NCBI RefSeq assembly: GCF_031880315.1
Contig: NZ_CP134771.1
Span: forward strand, 5,326,001-5,390,000
Length of the DNA stretch: 64,000 bases
Origin: Pseudomonas baltica
GTDB taxonomy: Bacteria > Pseudomonadota > Gammaproteobacteria > Pseudomonadales > Pseudomonadaceae
Direction: 5' to 3'
Of this stretch, positions 28,250-36,856 are shown piece by piece (position 1 is the first letter of the stretch; each line of letters starts with the position of its first letter). Both the position numbers and the translations under genes were made by a program. The notes under the pieces were generated by a model that did not search any database, was not told where the DNA came from, and was given only the letters and a program-made list of their open reading frames with translations.

Positions 28250-31200
28250 ATGACCGATACCCTTTCTTCGCCCCTGAGCCTGGTTGCTCAGTATGCGCCA
28301 TTGGCCAGCAGTGTCAGTCGGCGATTCAACGGCCGCCCTTCACTGCGAAGTGTCGCCCGCGACCTTATCAACCTGGCCTTGAGCAAGCACAAACCGGCCC
28401 TGCAGGTCGATGGCGCCAGCCTCAAACTGATTCGGGCCGACGCGCCGGCCCCCATTGCGTTGGAGGATCTGCTGATCCAGCGGTATCTGCAGGACCGCAC
28501 GCTAAATCTGATCGCAGGCGTTGATGCGGTGACCCAGCAACAGGGCGCTGAGGCGCCGCAACCCCTGGCCTTGGGTATTGGCGAGCTGGAAACGCTGATC
28601 GATGAATGGGGGCCTTCATTGCTTGAACACTATAAACAGCGCCTGGTCGAGTACTGGAATCATGTCGACGCAACCGGTCAGAGTCGCTGGCAGTGGTTGG
28701 CCGGCCACCTGCGCGAGCATGTGCGGATGTTGGCGCGGCGCCAAGTCGAGCAAGGACGGCTGGATGGTGAGGAGAGCGAAACGCTGTTGGCTCTCTGTAG
28801 TGGCACGCCGTTGGCGGGCACCCGCACTGCACTGCTGCAGATTCAGCACATCGCCAATCCTGCCGTGACCACGCCCCATGTCACCAGCGATCTGGTGATC
28901 ACCCGCACTGCGCAGGGCGATGAAGTCGAGCGGATACTGCTGTGCCGTCCTTTGGCCGAGGTGCAAGCGTTCGCCGACATGGCCACGCTGGCCGAGGCCC
29001 AGGCGCGCTATCTAGGTGATCGCCGGACTGGCCAGCGCGTGGATTTTGCATTGATCAACATCGACGCCGATAGCTTCGATACCCAGGCGCTGATGCTTTT
29101 GGAATGCCAGCTGAGCAATCTGACGGCGCTGGCCGAGCATTACCGGGGGCAGGGCAGCGATATCGACACGCTGGTGAGTCTGGCCGAGCGCAGTACCAGT
29201 CTTTACGACCTGAGCCGCCCCGAGGAGCTCGCGCGCGCACAGCGCATGAAGGACGCACTGCCGGTCTGGCTCGAACAGGCGCCGCGCGACGATAAATTAC
29301 GCTATGCAACGCTGCTGGCGCAGCTGGGCGAGGTGCAGCGCCAGAGCGGCGGCGAGCACTACCTGGATGGCATCCTGCCCTTGGAGGACTACACCGCAGC
29401 CGAGTTGAACCGGCAGATCGCCCTCGATCACCCCACACAGCGTGTGGCCTTGGCTGATGTGCAGGTGCGTATTTATCATGCACCCAATGCCCTGCTCGAA
29501 ATCGTGCATGCCGGGGATGGTCATCTTGAATATGTGGTCATCAGTCTGGTCGAGCTGGCACTGTTCAATGTCCATGGACGCCCGGCCGGCATGCTCGAGA
29601 TCGAACCCCGTGCGGGCGCGACGCTGCCGGCCTGGGTGACTCGCGAGGCGGTGATCGCCCTGGTGACCACCGTCGATATCGGTCGGCGCTATGTCGCGCT
29701 GTTGCGTCAGCGCTTGTTGGAGGATGTCCCGCAGGCAGCACGACGGCAGGCGCTTTACCTGGACCAGTTGCGGGTGCAGTTGCCGCTGAAGATGCTTGAG
29801 CTGAAAATCCGCCAGGCGTGCGGCGTCACGGCAGCGGGCGTGACCATGCTGATGCAGGCGTTGAGGCTCGATTCCCTCGCGCCCAATGTTCGCCGCGCGA
29901 CGTCCACGCTGCCGGGGCCAACGGTGCGGCAGTTGGCAGTGCGTCGCGCCCTGGGAGCCACTCCAGATATCATCCAGTGCGCTTACCTGATCGGGGCCGA
30001 TGATGAAGACGGCGTTTGCGTGCTGTATCGCCCCTTGTCCGCAGAGCCCTTGCGCCAGTTTGCCAGTGTTGGCGCGCTGCTGTCGGCGATCAAGGCGCCG
30101 GGCGCGCTGCAGGATGACGTGTTGCTTTGGCTGGAGGCGGCCGCGCGTCCGGTCTATGCCAATGGCGGCTTTGATGAACCGCACATTCGTCATTTCCTTC
30201 CTGGCGACGATACAGCCGAGCTAACGCGCCCGGCCCCCGCGACCTTGACGGGCGTAGCGCTTGAGGGTGATCTGTGGACCACGTTGTATCGTGACAATGT
30301 CGCCGGGCTGCAGGCCATCGCCGATCGCCAGTCGGTCAGCAACGATGAAAGTTGCTGGCTTGGCTATCGCGAGTTGGGCTGGGTGGTCTTCAACGCCTTG
30401 CTGCCCATGGTCGGTGGCCCGCTTGCCAGTGCAGGATGGATGCTGCAAAGCCTGAAAATCTTTGCCGATGGTTTCGATGCGCGTTTGCATGGAAGTCCTC
30501 AGGCGGCCAGTGACGCGCTGATGGAGTTTTTCTTCAATGCGGCTTTTGTGCTTTTCGGGCACAGCCTGGAGGCGCGCAGCAAAGGTATTGATCGCGTGAC
30601 GCGGCCGTTGCTGAAGGACGGTGAGTGGCTCGACCCGGTTGAAGGGCTTGGGGAATCGGTGGTGGCGCCCGGTGAGCCGGTGGCCAGCCGCGTCATCGCA
30701 GCGCCTGGTACGTCGATAGCGCTGCACGAGCTGGACTTCGGTTTTCAGGCGGCTAGCCGCCGGCTCTCGGCTGCTCAGCGACAGACGTTGGTGACGTTCG
30801 CGGTACCGGCGGGGGACTTCGGTAGCGCGATACCCCACGGCCCTACCCAAGGCCTCTATCTGCGGGACCAGCAATGGTACGGGCTGATCGACGCGAGCTG
30901 GTTCGCGCTGGCGCTGGAAGACGGCGAGTTGCATATCATGGACATCAACGATGCATCGCGTCGCGGTCCCTATGTGCGCCGTGACGAAGCAGGCCGCTGG
31001 CAAGTCGACACCGCTTTGCGCCTGGCCGGCGGCTTGCCGGGCCGGGGGCGCAAGGCCTATAAAGAGGCGCAGCAGGCGCGCGAGGCAGCGCTGCTCAAGC
31101 GGGTTACTGATTACCGTGACCAGCAGACGGCTATCGATCGCAAGCTCAAGGTCACCCAGCAGGTCATGAGCGAGCTGCAAGCCCAGCGCTCCAGGCGTTA

Positions 31201-32881
31201 TCCGGCGTATCGCCAGCGCTTCATCGAAGTGGCCAGCGAGATGGTGGTGGCCAGCGGCGATGCCATCGACGCCTTCGCCGAACTCAACAAGGTCCGCCCC
31301 TCGCCACGTTTTTTCGAGGAGCGCACCAGCCACTTGCGCGCCTTGTTGCGGATCAAATGGGAAATCGTCAGCAAACTGCGCGAGCAGCTGAGCGAACTGA
31401 TCCTTGGCGATGGCCTGGAGCACGAAGCGCCCAATCCTGCCCCCATGAGCAGCTTCGAGGACTTTGCCGCGGGCTGCGATCTCATCGATCAACTCATTCA
31501 CTGGACCGCTGAATCACAGCGGCGCATGGAGGATCTGGCCAATGTCGAACATTTCGGGGCGCCGGAGCTTGCAGCTATCAAGCCCACCTGGGCTGGATTC
31601 GGAACGCCGTTGACCTGGCGCGGCGTGCAGTTGTATTGGCTGAACGTCTTGAGCGAACAAAAAATGCGTCGCTGGCCCCGTCCCGAAGGCGCCATGAATG
31701 AAGCTGTCGCCTCTGCCAAGCTCGCCGCGCAGTCGCAGAACGCGATCCTGGAGCCCGGTGTATTCACCGACGAGGAGCAGATCCAGGTACTCGACAGCGC
31801 ACTGCAACGCTATGAAGCGCTCGAAGACGCGCTGGATTTTACCCTGGCCACGGTCGAGCCCAATCGCTTGTCGCCAGCGGTGGCGCGCATGCTGTTGCAT
31901 GTCGGCGCATTGCACAGCGCTGCCGAGGCGCAATTGGTGCCGTTGTTCCGGCAGCAGACCTTGCGTGCCCGCCAGCAGCGCAAGCAGCAGCGGCCGGTGC
32001 GCCAGCAGGTCATTGTCACCAGTCGCAAGCGCGGGGTACTGGTAGGCAACATGAAAACCTCGGCCGACGGCGGCGCGCAACGTTTTGAAGTGGCTGGCGG
32101 ACTCGACGACACCACTGTCGAGCAGTTCCAGCAAGTGCCGGGCGGCGAAGATTGGGTGCGGGTGCCATCTGCCTCGGGGGCCATCGAGCCCAGGCCGGTG
32201 GCGCCCCTCGAAGCCTCGATGCGCGAGGCGATGGTGCTGCTCGGTCAAGCCGATCGTCAGTTGCTGCAAGCCAAAGCACGCGTGCAGGCCAACAAGGCGC
32301 ATATCCCTTCCGAAACTCAAAACTTGCTCGATGACGTGGCCCAAGGGCTGCGTGACAAAGCGGATGACATCGACCTGGCGCTGGTGCGCCTCAATGAAAC
32401 CGATCGGCTGTCTTCGTCCACGGGGCAATCGGCCGATGTGACCATCAGGCAACTGCGCGACAAGGCCGAGCAGCTGAAAACCGAAGGCCGGCGCCTGCGC
32501 ATCGCGCTGTGCAAGGCCGGTGATCCACAGGCGTCCAGGATCGAGTGGCTGGTCGGCGAGGGGGAGGCGACGGTGGTGCTCGAGAAGCCGCGGACATTGC
32601 TCAAAGGCGGCGATTACCTGCAGGAATATGCGATCAAGGACGCCAGTGGTGTGCTTTGGTACGCGCATTTCCATTACCCGACGGCCACTGCGGCGGCAGA
32701 ACGGTTCACCGTGGCGCACCTCAAGACAGTGGCGCAACGCTTCATGACCTATAAGCACTTCATGGCGTTGGGCGATACGGCCAAAGGGGCGACGGGCCTG
32801 ATTCGGGCCGAAATTCAGCCGAACATGGCGCGCAAGGTATTTTTACCGGTGGGGGGGACATCGGGGGAGGGAGAGGCGTAG
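28250..32881 (+). CDS. Giant dermonecrotic-toxin-like protein (DUF6543 type), function unknown
   Basis: A 1543-residue protein of the large, poorly characterised Pseudomonas family often annotated as dermonecrotic toxin domain proteins. The N-terminal part ('LSLVAQYAPLASSVSRRFNGRP' region and the long helical stretch to about 650) fits that family. A hydrophobic segment lies near 704-735 ('WVVFNALLPMVGGPLASAGW'). The stretch around 860-930 has the family's 'IPHGPTQGLYLRDQQWYGLID' and 'GRWQVDTALRLAGGLPGRG'. From ~945 it is charged and helical (coiled-coil-like), ending with 'VLWYAHFHYPTATAAAERF'. I see no Sec or Tat signal, no Rhs/PAAR motif, no obvious catalytic motif and no immunity gene. 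GGAGC lies 7 bases before the ATG. Codon use resembles the neighbours. Confidence 0.72.
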   Translation: MTDTLSSPLSLVAQYAPLASSVSRRFNGRPSLRSVARDLINLALSKHKPALQVDGASLKLIRADAPAPIALEDLLIQRYLQDRTLNLIAGVDAVTQQQGAEAPQPLALGIGELETLIDEWGPSLLEHYKQRLVEYWNHVDATGQSRWQWLAGHLREHVRMLARRQVEQGRLDGEESETLLALCSGTPLAGTRTALLQIQHIANPAVTTPHVTSDLVITRTAQGDEVERILLCRPLAEVQAFADMATLAEAQARYLGDRRTGQRVDFALINIDADSFDTQALMLLECQLSNLTALAEHYRGQGSDIDTLVSLAERSTSLYDLSRPEELARAQRMKDALPVWLEQAPRDDKLRYATLLAQLGEVQRQSGGEHYLDGILPLEDYTAAELNRQIALDHPTQRVALADVQVRIYHAPNALLEIVHAGDGHLEYVVISLVELALFNVHGRPAGMLEIEPRAGATLPAWVTREAVIALVTTVDIGRRYVALLRQRLLEDVPQAARRQALYLDQLRVQLPLKMLELKIRQACGVTAAGVTMLMQALRLDSLAPNVRRATSTLPGPTVRQLAVRRALGATPDIIQCAYLIGADDEDGVCVLYRPLSAEPLRQFASVGALLSAIKAPGALQDDVLLWLEAAARPVYANGGFDEPHIRHFLPGDDTAELTRPAPATLTGVALEGDLWTTLYRDNVAGLQAIADRQSVSNDESCWLGYRELGWVVFNALLPMVGGPLASAGWMLQSLKIFADGFDARLHGSPQAASDALMEFFFNAAFVLFGHSLEARSKGIDRVTRPLLKDGEWLDPVEGLGESVVAPGEPVASRVIAAPGTSIALHELDFGFQAASRRLSAAQRQTLVTFAVPAGDFGSAIPHGPTQGLYLRDQQWYGLIDASWFALALEDGELHIMDINDASRRGPYVRRDEAGRWQVDTALRLAGGLPGRGRKAYKEAQQAREAALLKRVTDYRDQQTAIDRKLKVTQQVMSELQAQRSRRYPAYRQRFIEVASEMVVASGDAIDAFAELNKVRPSPRFFEERTSHLRALLRIKWEIVSKLREQLSELILGDGLEHEAPNPAPMSSFEDFAAGCDLIDQLIHWTAESQRRMEDLANVEHFGAPELAAIKPTWAGFGTPLTWRGVQLYWLNVLSEQKMRRWPRPEGAMNEAVASAKLAAQSQNAILEPGVFTDEEQIQVLDSALQRYEALEDALDFTLATVEPNRLSPAVARMLLHVGALHSAAEAQLVPLFRQQTLRARQQRKQQRPVRQQVIVTSRKRGVLVGNMKTSADGGAQRFEVAGGLDDTTVEQFQQVPGGEDWVRVPSASGAIEPRPVAPLEASMREAMVLLGQADRQLLQAKARVQANKAHIPSETQNLLDDVAQGLRDKADDIDLALVRLNETDRLSSSTGQSADVTIRQLRDKAEQLKTEGRRLRIALCKAGDPQASRIEWLVGEGEATVVLEKPRTLLKGGDYLQEYAIKDASGVLWYAHFHYPTATAAAERFTVAHLKTVAQRFMTYKHFMALGDTAKGATGLIRAEIQPNMARKVFLPVGGTSGEGEA

Positions 32882-32906
32882 CGTTATACGCTTGTAGCAA
32901 GGGAGT

Positions 32907-32936
32907 GCGGATCATGTTCAGGATGGCATGATCCGC
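32907..32936. other. Perfect hairpin downstream of the DUF6543-like gene
   Basis: GCGGATCATG and CATGATCCGC form a perfect 10-bp stem around a 10-base loop. It starts 26 bases after the stop codon. No T-run follows, so if it ends transcription it is not a classical intrinsic terminator. Confidence 0.7.
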
Positions 32937-32940
32937 TGGA

Positions 32941-32962
32941 CAGGCGCTCGATCGAGCGCCTG
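32941..32962. other. 22-bp perfect palindrome
   Basis: The half-site CAGGCGCTCGA is followed directly by its reverse complement, with no spacer. It lies between two converging genes, 4 bases after the preceding hairpin. It could be part of a 3' end structure or a protein-binding site. Confidence 0.7.
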
Positions 32963-32977
32963 CACCTCGGGCTAACG

Positions 32978-33160
32978 TCAGGCGATACGCGCTTGAGCTT
33001 CAAAGCCCATGGCGTTCTGCTTGGCTTGTTGCAGCAGGCTGGTCAGGAAGGCGACCTTGTCCTGCAGCTCTTCACGTTCTTGCTTGAGCGCACGCAGTTC
33101 ATCACGGCGAACACTGACATAGAGCGTTTGTGGTTGGTTCGTTGTCACTACAGTACCCAT
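32978..33160 (-). CDS. Small coiled-coil protein (60 aa), function unknown
   Basis: A 60-residue cytosolic protein with a GAGGTG Shine-Dalgarno before its ATG. After a short N-terminal strand-like piece ('TLYVSVRRDELRALKQER') it has heptad-like spacing of Leu/Val in 'EELQDKVAFLTSLLQQAKQN', so a dimerising coiled coil is likely. There is no membrane segment. It is convergent with the giant toxin-like gene, separated from it by two hairpins, and is monocistronic. I do not recognise a named family; the length and clean start argue for a real gene. Confidence 0.65.
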   Translation of the reverse strand: MGTVVTTNQPQTLYVSVRRDELRALKQEREELQDKVAFLTSLLQQAKQNAMGFEAQARIA

Positions 33161-33491
33161 TGCACACCTCGCAAACTACCGGCACAGACATTAAGGATAA
33201 GCGCCCTGGGCGACTCTCGCGTCAGGCTCCTACCGCTATCGGCACGGATGATGATTTCTTTCGTTATTCATGGGAACTTTTTTATTTTTTATGGTCCATG
33301 TGATTTTTTTCATTTTTGTCGCAAGTGCCCGAAATAATTAGGCAAATCGCCAGATGGTAGGACGCTATTTAGTTTTACCAGCCGATGAATGGTAAAATCG
33401 GCGAACTATGCGGTCCGGGATGGGACTAACCAGAGGATCGCATGAGCTATAAAGGTGACGTTCGCCTTCTTTTTATTTGTGGAGCGCAGGC
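33161..33491. other. AT-rich divergent promoter region upstream of gnd
   Basis: About 330 bases between the small coiled-coil gene and gnd. The part 33250-33345 is unusually AT-rich with several T-tracts, in contrast to the GC-rich surroundings. It could be bent DNA or a target of an H-NS-like protein (MvaT) by composition. It also holds the TTTTACCA inverted repeat and a possible 35-codon leader frame (33442-33549). Confidence 0.55.
33373..33397. promoter_or_regulatory. Candidate operator upstream of gnd-zwf
   Basis: A perfect inverted repeat TTTTACCA-N9-TGGTAAAA, 25 bases in total, lies about 95 bases before the gnd start. The size and symmetry fit a dimeric helix-turn-helix repressor. It does not look like the Pseudomonas HexR box (TTGT-N7/8-ACAA). 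The regulator is unknown. Confidence 0.6.
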
Positions 33492-34469
33492 ATGCAATTG
33501 GGAATCGTTGGACTGGGCCGCATGGGCGGCAATATCTCCAGAAGGCTGATGCGCGATGGCCACTCGACAGTGGTCTACGATCGTAGCGAGCAGGCGGTCC
33601 AGGGCCTGGCGAGCGAGGGCGCGACGGCGGCAAGCGGGTTGGCCGATCTGGTCAGCAAGCTGCAGTCGCCTCGTGCGGTGTGGGTCATGCTGCCATCCGG
33701 CAAGATCACCGAAGACACCATCAATGAGCTCAGCGCGCTGTTGTCCCCCGATGACGTGATCATCGACGGCGGCAACACCATGTACAAAGATGACATCCGT
33801 CGCGCCAAGGCGTTGGCCGAGAAGCAACTGCACTATGTCGACGTCGGCACCTCCGGTGGCGTCTGGGGCCTGGATCGCGGCTTCTGCATGATGATCGGCG
33901 CTGAAACCGCCGTCTTCGAACGCCTAGAACCCCTGTTTGCCACCCTCGCGCCGGGCGTGGGCAACATCCCCCGTACCTTGGGCCTTGAAGGCGAGTCCAA
34001 CCGCGCCGAGCACGGTTACATTCACGCCGGTCCGGTCGGTTCCGGCCATTTCGTGAAGATGATCCACAACGGCATCGAGTACGGCTTGATGCAGGCCTAT
34101 GCCGAAGGCTTCGACATCCTCAAGACCAAGAACAGCGAAGAGTTGCCAGAAGACCAGCGCTTCGATCTCAACCTGGCCGACATCGCCGAAGTCTGGCGCC
34201 GCGGCAGCGTGGTTTCATCGTGGCTGCTGGATCTGACCGCCGATGCACTGGCCAGTGACCCCGAGCTGGTCAAATATTCCGGGAAGGTCTCGGACAGCGG
34301 CGAAGGGCGCTGGACCATCGATGCCGCTGTCGAACAAGCGGTGCCGGTACCGGTGCTGTCGAGTGCGCTGTTCGCGCGCTTCCGTTCCCGCCAAGACGCC
34401 ACTTATGGCGATAAAATGCTTTCCGCCATGCGCTTCGGCTTTGGTGGCCACGTGGAGGTGAAGAAGTAA
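33492..34469 (+). CDS. gnd: 6-phosphogluconate dehydrogenase, decarboxylating (short form)
   Basis: A 325-residue enzyme converting 6-phosphogluconate to ribulose-5-phosphate, CO2 and NAD(P)H. It belongs to the short class, about 150 residues shorter than the Escherichia coli enzyme. '[22 protein letters not shown]' is the nucleotide-binding fold, '[22 protein letters not shown]'-like sequence holds the substrate loop, and '[19 protein letters not shown]' carries the catalytic Lys and Asn-Gly motif. The ATG at 33492 has GGAGCG before it and starts exactly at the Rossmann strand; the upstream in-frame start at 33477 is less likely. The stop codon overlaps the zwf start by one base (TAATG). Confidence 0.93.
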   Translation: MQLGIVGLGRMGGNISRRLMRDGHSTVVYDRSEQAVQGLASEGATAASGLADLVSKLQSPRAVWVMLPSGKITEDTINELSALLSPDDVIIDGGNTMYKDDIRRAKALAEKQLHYVDVGTSGGVWGLDRGFCMMIGAETAVFERLEPLFATLAPGVGNIPRTLGLEGESNRAEHGYIHAGPVGSGHFVKMIHNGIEYGLMQAYAEGFDILKTKNSEELPEDQRFDLNLADIAEVWRRGSVVSSWLLDLTADALASDPELVKYSGKVSDSGEGRWTIDAAVEQAVPVPVLSSALFARFRSRQDATYGDKMLSAMRFGFGGHVEVKK

Positions 34470-35974
34470 TGAAAAAAGGAAAATCCAAGGTAGAAGCAGC
34501 TCCGCCCACCACGATTTTCCTTTTTGGCGCCCATGGCGACCTGGTCAAACGGCTGTTGACGCCGGCCCTGTACAACCTCAGCCGCGATGGTTTGCTGGAT
34601 AACGGTTTGCACATCGTCGGCGTCGACCACAACGAGGTCACCGATGAAGCCTTCGCGCAAAAGCTCGAAGACTTCATCCGCGACCAGGCCAAGGCCAAAG
34701 GGGGCAGCGCCGAAGAGGCGCTGGACCCTGCCCTTTGGGCGCGTCTGGCCAAGCGCATCAGCTATATCACCGGCGATTTCGTCGCTGATGATACCTATGC
34801 CGCGATCGCCAAGCGCATCGAGGAAAACGGTACCGGCAATGCCATGTTCTATCTGGCGACCTCGCCGCGCTTCTTCAGTGAAGTAGCGACGCGCCTGGGC
34901 AAGGCCGGGCTGCTGGAAGAAACGCCCGAGGCCTTCCGCCGCGTGGTCATCGAGAAGCCGTTCGGCTCCGACCTGGCCACCGCCGAAGCTCTTAACGCCA
35001 GCCTGCTGAGTGTGATGAGCGAGAAGCAGATCTATCGCATCGACCATTACCTGGGCAAGGAAACCGTACAGAACATCCTCGTCAGCCGATTCTCCAACGG
35101 GATTTTCGAGGCGTTCTGGAACAACCATTACATTGACCACGTGCAGATCACTGCGGCGGAAACCGTCGGGGTCGAAACCCGTGGCAACTTCTACGACAGC
35201 ACCGGCGCGCTGCGCGACATGGTGCCCAATCACCTGTTCCAGCTGTTGGCCATGGTCGCCATGGAACCCCCGGCGGCCTTTGGCGCCGATGCGGTACGCG
35301 GCGAAAAGGCCAAGGTCATCGGCGCGATCCGCCCTTACGACAAGGCCGAGGCGATCAAGAATTCGGTGCGTGGCCAATACGCCCCTGGCCCCAAGGGCGA
35401 GGCCGGTTATGTCGAGGAGCCCAAGGTCGATCCGCAGAGCCAGACCGAAACCTATGTCGCGCTCAAGGTGATGATCGACAACTGGCGTTGGATGGGTGTG
35501 CCGTTCTATCTGCGTACCGGCAAGCGCATGAGTGTGCGCGACACCGAGATCGCCATCTGCTTCAAGCAGGCGCCGTACGCGCAGTTCCGCGACACCGAGG
35601 TCGACGACCTCAAGTCCAACTACCTGCACATCCAGATCCAGCCGGACGAAGGCATGTGGTTCGATCTGCAGGCCAAGAAGCCCGGGCCGACGCTGGATAT
35701 GCAGAACGTCAGGCTGGGTTTCGCCTACAAGGACTTCTTCGAGATGCAGCCGTCCACCGGCTACGAGACCTTGATCTACGACTGCCTGATCGGTGACCAG
35801 ACGCTGTTTCAGCGCGCGGACAACATCGAGAACGGCTGGCGTGCGGTGCAGCCATTCCTGGATGCCTGGGCGGATGCTGGCAAGGTGCGCATGTATGCGG
35901 CAGGGTCCGATGGGCCGCAGCAGGCGGATGACTTGCTGGCGCGTGATAACCGTGCCTGGCGGCCGCTGGGATGA
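34469..35974 (+). CDS. zwf: Glucose-6-phosphate 1-dehydrogenase
   Basis: A 501-residue enzyme oxidising glucose-6-phosphate to 6-phosphogluconolactone with reduction of NAD(P). The nucleotide-binding motif is 'FLFGAHGDLVKRLLTP', a variant of the usual GASGDLAKR. The active-site peptide 'YRIDHYLGKETVQNI' is intact. 'RTGKRM' and 'EGMWFDLQAKKPG' are typical C-terminal half motifs. It is coupled by one-base overlap to gnd and by ATGA to the HAD gene, forming an oxidative pentose-phosphate unit that yields NADPH. It is apparently not the hexR-linked zwf-pgl-eda locus of Pseudomonas. Confidence 0.94.
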   Translation: MKKGKSKVEAAPPTTIFLFGAHGDLVKRLLTPALYNLSRDGLLDNGLHIVGVDHNEVTDEAFAQKLEDFIRDQAKAKGGSAEEALDPALWARLAKRISYITGDFVADDTYAAIAKRIEENGTGNAMFYLATSPRFFSEVATRLGKAGLLEETPEAFRRVVIEKPFGSDLATAEALNASLLSVMSEKQIYRIDHYLGKETVQNILVSRFSNGIFEAFWNNHYIDHVQITAAETVGVETRGNFYDSTGALRDMVPNHLFQLLAMVAMEPPAAFGADAVRGEKAKVIGAIRPYDKAEAIKNSVRGQYAPGPKGEAGYVEEPKVDPQSQTETYVALKVMIDNWRWMGVPFYLRTGKRMSVRDTEIAICFKQAPYAQFRDTEVDDLKSNYLHIQIQPDEGMWFDLQAKKPGPTLDMQNVRLGFAYKDFFEMQPSTGYETLIYDCLIGDQTLFQRADNIENGWRAVQPFLDAWADAGKVRMYAAGSDGPQQADDLLARDNRAWRPLG

Positions 35975-36798
35975 GTGGGGAGGAGGCCGGCAGGGCTGGC
36001 ATAAGGCTTATGCTCAGCGACATGGACGGCACCCTGCTGTTGCCCGACCACAGCCTTTCGCCTGGCGTGATCGCTGCCGTCGCGCAACTGCAACAGGCCG
36101 GGGTGCACTTCAGCCTGGCCAGTGCCCGCCCACCGCGAGCCATGCGCAAGCAGGTCGAGCAGCTGGGCATCGATGTCCCGACCATGGCATTCAACGGCGG
36201 CAACCTCTGCGCCGTCGATGGTACGGTACTGCAACGCCACTGCGTCGAGCCTGCCGCCGTGCATACCGCTTTGCAATTGTTTGCCGAGCACCCGGTGACC
36301 ATCTGGGTGTTCGCGGACGATCACTGGCTGGCCCGTGACCGCAGTGGCGCCTATTTCGATACCGAGCTGCACGCGCTCGGTTATGGTCCGACCTTGGTCG
36401 ATGATTTCGCCCCGTACCTGGAGCGTATCGACAAGATCGTCGCCACCACAGACGACTTCGCGCTGCTCATAGACCTCGAGAAGCAACTGCTGCCGCTGAT
36501 CGAAGGCCAGGCGCTGGCATCGCGCTCGCAGCAATATTATCTGGACGTCACCGCGCTGGCGGCCAACAAGGGCGATGCGCTGGCCAATCTCGCCGAATAC
36601 TTGCACATCCCCTTGGCGCAGACCGCCGCCATTGGCGATGGCGCCAACGATGTACCGATGTTCAAGCGCGCCGGGTTTGCCGTCGCCATGGGCCAGGCCC
36701 ACCCGGACGTTCAGCGCCAGGCCGATGCCGTGACCGACAGCAATGCCGATGACGGGGTCGTGCGGGCCATTCAGGAATTCATTCTGCCACGCGCCTGA
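35971..36798 (+). CDS. HAD-superfamily phosphatase, Cof type
   Basis: A 275-residue HAD class IIB hydrolase. Motif I is 'LSDMDGTLL' with the nucleophile Asp, motif II lies in 'HFSLASARPPRAM', the motif III Lys is in 'ANKGDALANLAEYL' and motif IV is 'IGDGANDVPMFKRAGFAVAMG'. Relatives (Cof, YidA, YbiV) dephosphorylate sugar phosphates, which suits its place after gnd and zwf, but the substrate is not known. The start overlaps the zwf stop (ATGA). The ten or so residues before 'RLMLSDMDG' are longer than usual. Confidence 0.88.
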   Translation: MSGEEAGRAGIRLMLSDMDGTLLLPDHSLSPGVIAAVAQLQQAGVHFSLASARPPRAMRKQVEQLGIDVPTMAFNGGNLCAVDGTVLQRHCVEPAAVHTALQLFAEHPVTIWVFADDHWLARDRSGAYFDTELHALGYGPTLVDDFAPYLERIDKIVATTDDFALLIDLEKQLLPLIEGQALASRSQQYYLDVTALAANKGDALANLAEYLHIPLAQTAAIGDGANDVPMFKRAGFAVAMGQAHPDVQRQADAVTDSNADDGVVRAIQEFILPRA

Positions 36799-36856
36799 TC
36801 CCTCGCTCCCTGGGGATTCGGCGACGGGGTGTGCTTCCCCCACGCTGAGGACCACC

